Shown one piece after another: positions 61,405 to 64,000 of a stretch of 64,000 bases of DNA. Numbering within the stretch: the stretch's first letter is position 1; every line of letters starts with the position of its first letter. The DNA comes from Deinococcus roseus. GTDB lineage: Bacteria > Deinococcota > Deinococci > Deinococcales > Deinococcaceae. A model generated the notes under the pieces. The model did no database searches and was not told the DNA's origin. It saw only the letters and a program-made list of their open reading frames with translations. The position numbers and the translations under genes were made by a program. Where the stretch lies: assembly GCF_014646895.1 (NCBI RefSeq), contig NZ_BMOD01000001.1, positions 1 through 64,000 on the forward strand, in the 5' to 3' direction.

Positions 61405-64000
61405 TCAACCCTGATCTTTTCTGGGTTTCCACTTCTTGCGTCCTTCTGGTGCAGTTTCTGGCGCTGCCTGAGATTCATGCGGGCCCAGGTCTCCCGTGTC
61501 TTTCAGACCTTCTGCAAGAGCCTGACCTTCCTGGCTGGTCTCAATGGGCTGCTGAACAATCAAATCAGGCGAAATGGCATCAGGTTGGGTGTCTGCCTCT
61601 GGTCTGGAGGCTTTGGGTTTCCCTGACCATTTTTTTCTGCCTGTTTCTGAAGCTTCCACAACTGGCGGGCCTGATGGGCCAGCAACCTGATCCACAGCTT
61701 GGGCAGTTTCTGCCACATCGAGTTGAACAGGATTTGCAGTTTCATTGCCCTGACCCTCCTGAACTTCTGCTTTTTGCCTGCCCCCCCATTTCTTGCGGGG
61801 AGCTTCAACAGGTGATTCTGCTGTCTCTGATCCAGGCAAAGAAGCGGTCTGTCCCTGAGGCTCTGAGCCTTCTCTCTCTACAGAGCCAGCAGAGTCAACA
61901 GAGTCAACAGGGGTTTCTGGCTGGGTGCCTTCTGGTTTGCCTCCCCATTTCTTCCGGGCAACCGGAGCGTTTTCTGCAGGCTGAGGGGACAAAACCTCTC
62001 TTTGTGCTTCTGGCTCTGAAGGCGCAGCTTCTGAAGGCCCAACATCTGTCTGGGTTTTTGCTCCCCATTTCTTTCTGGGAGTTCCCGCTTCAGCAGATGA
62101 TTCTTGAATCTGATCTTGAAGCCGGTTTTCTTGCTCCTGTGCTGGAGGAGTTGATGGTGTTTCAGTGGCAGCTTCCGATGATTTGGCCCCCCATTTCTTG
62201 CGTGCAGGAGCAGCTTGTGCTGCAGGGGTTTCATTGCTGTCCTGACCAGAGGTCGGTTGTGTGTTTTGCGCAATTTCAGGTGCTGTCTCAGGTGCTGTTT
62301 CAGGCGTTAGCACTTCTGCTTTGGCCCCCCATTTCTTTCTGGGAGTTGCAGGGATTTCGCCCTGCTGGGATTGTTCAGCATCCCGAAGGGACACAGGGGT
62401 TTCCTGGGTCTGCACAGGCTCTGACTGAACAGCACTCTGGTCATCCACTGTTGCAACCCTGTTCTGGGTTGCAACAGGTTGTTCTTGTTGCTGCTGTTGC
62501 TGCTGTTGCTGGGGCTTGCCTGCCACCCGTTCCAGCAGCAGTTCCGCCACGTCTTTGACTTCGATGGTGCTTTCTGCCTTGCTGGGGCTGGAATTCAGCA
62601 TGCTTTTGCAGAAAGGACACCCAACGGCCACGGTTTTTCCTTCTTTGGACTGGTCCAGCCTGCGCTGGATTTCTTTGAAGCGGGCTTCACTGACCCGCAT
62701 TTCCCCTTCTTCTTCCTCTTTCCAGAACTGGGCTCCACCAGCTCCACAGCAAAAACTTTTCTCGCGGGTGCGTTCAAGTTCCAGCACAGCGGTGCCCATG
62801 CTTTTCAGCACATCTCTGGGAGCATCGTACACACCATTGTGACGGCCCAGATAACAGGGGTCATGGAAGGTGACTTCTCCTGCTGTTGCTGTGGGCTGCA
62901 ACCTCTGGTCGTTCAGCAGCAGTTCCAGGTATTCGGTGTGGTGCATCACCTGATAATTTCCACCCAGTTGTGGGTATTCGTTGCGCAGGGTGTTCATGCA
63001 GTGGGGGCAGGTGGCCACAATCAGTTTTGCATTGGCAGCATCAAGGTTGGAGATGTTGCGTTCTGCCAGTTGCTGGAACAGCAGTTCGTTGCCTGCGCGT
63101 CTGGCACTGTCTCCGGTACAGGTTTCTTTTTTGCCCAGTACGGCAAAATTGACTTTGGCACGTTCCAGCAGTTGCACGAAACTGCGGGCCACTTTCTGGG
63201 CTCCGGGATCGTAGGCTGCAGCACAACCCACCCAGTAAAGCACGTCTGGATTGGGGTTCTGATCAATGGTGGGGACAGAGAGGCCCTGCGCCCAGTCCAT
63301 GCGTTTGTCCTGCGAGATGCCCCAGGGGTTTCCGGCCCGTTCCATGCCCCGGAACGCCATGTTGAGTTCTTGCGGGAAATCCCCCTCCACCAGCACCTGG
63401 TGCCGCCGGATGTCGATGATGTCCAGCATCTGTTCGTTTTGCACCGGGCACACGTCCATGCAGGCTCCGCAGGTGGTGCAGGCCCAGACCGCTTCTGGCG
63501 AGATGGCCATTTCCAGCAAGACCAGGTCCTGGTCTCCAGCATTGAAAGCCATGCGTTTGTTGATTTCCAGGGCCGCTGGACTGAGGGCTTTTCCGGTCTG
63601 GGTGCCAGGACAGACATCCTGGCAACGGTTGCACTGGATGCAGGCGTAGGCGTCCAGCAATCTGGGCCATTCCAGATCCGACAGCTGTTTTGCTCCCATT
63701 TTCAGCTCTTCGGCTTCCAGGTCCACCTGCTGCAAGGGCAGGGTTCCAGAATTCTCAAAGCGTTTGACTGCGTATTTGAGGGGGGCCATGAACAGGTGGA
63801 TGTGCTTGGAGTAAGGAAAATAGCTGAGGAAAATCAGGATGCTGCCCAGTGCTCCCCAGTATCCGAAGGCAAACCCTGAGAGGGCACTTTCAGGGGTCAC
63901 ACCCAGGTTGTGCAGCAAACCTGCCACACTGGAGGCCAGCGGTTGAAAAGCATCCCTGTACTGTCCGTTCTCACTGTCATGGATGAGTTTGAAACCCTGT
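61405..64000 (-). CDS. Membrane Fe-S oxidoreductase (HdrD/GlpC-like) with RKKW-repeat tail, 5' end outside window
   Basis: The frame is open to the right edge, so the N-terminus is missing; at least 860 residues are present. Membrane helices near the N-terminus resemble a NarI/HdrE-like unit. Two [4Fe-4S] motifs follow (CIQCNRCQDVCPG, CTTCGACMDVCPVQ). Then come CCG-type domains (CPHCMNTLRNEYP, FHDPCYLGRHN, CCGAGGAQFW, VGCPFC), as in heterodisulfide reductase/GlpC-type proteins that pass electrons to membrane quinones. After ~470 residues a poly-Gln stretch opens a ~360-residue acidic, disordered tail. It carries seven RKKW motifs, 39-68 residues apart. Confidence 0.88.
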   Translation of the reverse strand, partial: QGFKLIHDSENGQYRDAFQPLASSVAGLLHNLGVTPESALSGFAFGYWGALGSILIFLSYFPYSKHIHLFMAPLKYAVKRFENSGTLPLQQVDLEAEELKMGAKQLSDLEWPRLLDAYACIQCNRCQDVCPGTQTGKALSPAALEINKRMAFNAGDQDLVLLEMAISPEAVWACTTCGACMDVCPVQNEQMLDIIDIRRHQVLVEGDFPQELNMAFRGMERAGNPWGISQDKRMDWAQGLSVPTIDQNPNPDVLYWVGCAAAYDPGAQKVARSFVQLLERAKVNFAVLGKKETCTGDSARRAGNELLFQQLAERNISNLDAANAKLIVATCPHCMNTLRNEYPQLGGNYQVMHHTEYLELLLNDQRLQPTATAGEVTFHDPCYLGRHNGVYDAPRDVLKSMGTAVLELERTREKSFCCGAGGAQFWKEEEEGEMRVSEARFKEIQRRLDQSKEGKTVAVGCPFCKSMLNSSPSKAESTIEVKDVAELLLERVAGKPQQQQQQQQQEQPVATQNRVATVDDQSAVQSEPVQTQETPVSLRDAEQSQQGEIPATPRKKWGAKAEVLTPETAPETAPEIAQNTQPTSGQDSNETPAAQAAPARKKWGAKSSEAATETPSTPPAQEQENRLQDQIQESSAEAGTPRKKWGAKTQTDVGPSEAAPSEPEAQREVLSPQPAENAPVARKKWGGKPEGTQPETPVDSVDSAGSVEREGSEPQGQTASLPGSETAESPVEAPRKKWGGRQKAEVQEGQGNETANPVQLDVAETAQAVDQVAGPSGPPVVEASETGRKKWSGKPKASRPEADTQPDAISPDLIVQQPIETSQEGQALAEGLKDTGDLGPHESQAAPETAPEGRKKWKPRKDQG

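Noticed and set aside
62479..63879. 466-codon frame antisense to the Fe-S oxidoreductase
   Set aside because: The opposite strand encodes cysteine motifs of a known family; this frame has no domain and no start signal.

Overview
The window looks like chromosomal DNA of a Deinococcus-group bacterium with a lower GC content than D. radiodurans (an inference from family resemblance, not a database match). Supporting signs are an mraZ-rsmH-ftsL-ftsI cluster, Fpg, OsmC, ApaG, RNHCP and DUF1622 proteins, and phytochrome-type kinases with Rcp1-like receivers. Many genes also have a -10 hexamer of the form TANNNT only 5 to 7 bases before the start codon. That is the layout of leaderless transcripts, which are known to be abundant in Deinococcus. 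No tRNA, rRNA, CRISPR array, prophage or insertion-sequence transposase was recognised.

Layout. 1-5.9 kb: manA 3' end, DUF423, an AlkD-like repair protein, a secreted TPR protein, mutM, a two-gene unit of unknown function and osmC. 6.1-9.1 kb: eutBC (ethanolamine ammonia-lyase) and a HAD hydrolase. 9.3-14.1 kb: a VWD/CARDB lipoprotein, LtrA, tyrA with an ACT domain, and two intergenic repeat elements. 14.1-16.7 kb: an effector-binding/RNHCP/58-residue membrane protein operon, a SLOG protein, apaG and a small secreted protein. 16.8-19.9 kb: mraZ-rsmH-ftsL-ftsI behind a 10-bp-periodic MraZ box. 20.1-26.7 kb: a GH64 glucanase with CBM56, a K+/H+ antiporter, DUF1622, an MDR dehydrogenase and an SRPBCC protein. 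26.9-32.1 kb: an AT-rich orphan gene, a P1B-4 metal ATPase, and a TPR-AAA ATPase paired with a TPR membrane protein. 32.2-41.9 kb: aconitase, two tandem Ig-like lipoproteins and a His-rich PadR regulator with two identical operator palindromes. 42.2-48.3 kb: a signalling block of one receiver and three histidine kinases. 48.3-56.1 kb: a MutS-like ATPase, pgi, a subtilase lipoprotein, a diguanylate cyclase and a LacI regulator. 56.2-64 kb: an M3 peptidase, trpS behind a leader-peptide attenuator, an EEP-fold membrane protein, a PrcB-domain lipoprotein, and a large Fe-S oxidoreductase running off the right edge with a C-terminal tail of seven RKKW-type repeats.

Themes. Central metabolism (acnA, pgi, tyrA, manA), envelope and cell-division functions, DNA repair (mutM, AlkD-like, MutS-like) and a rich exported-lipoprotein set are interleaved. 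Six proteins carry a lipobox: VWD/CARDB, GH64, two Ig-like, subtilase and PrcB.

The most novel-looking items are the trpS attenuator, whose leader peptide itself appears to start a leaderless mRNA; the TPR-AAA ATPase/TPR membrane pair; the RKKW-repeat tail on the Fe-S oxidoreductase; and the palindromic intergenic repeats. All functional calls come from reading the sequence by eye. No alignment, profile search or folding calculation was run.
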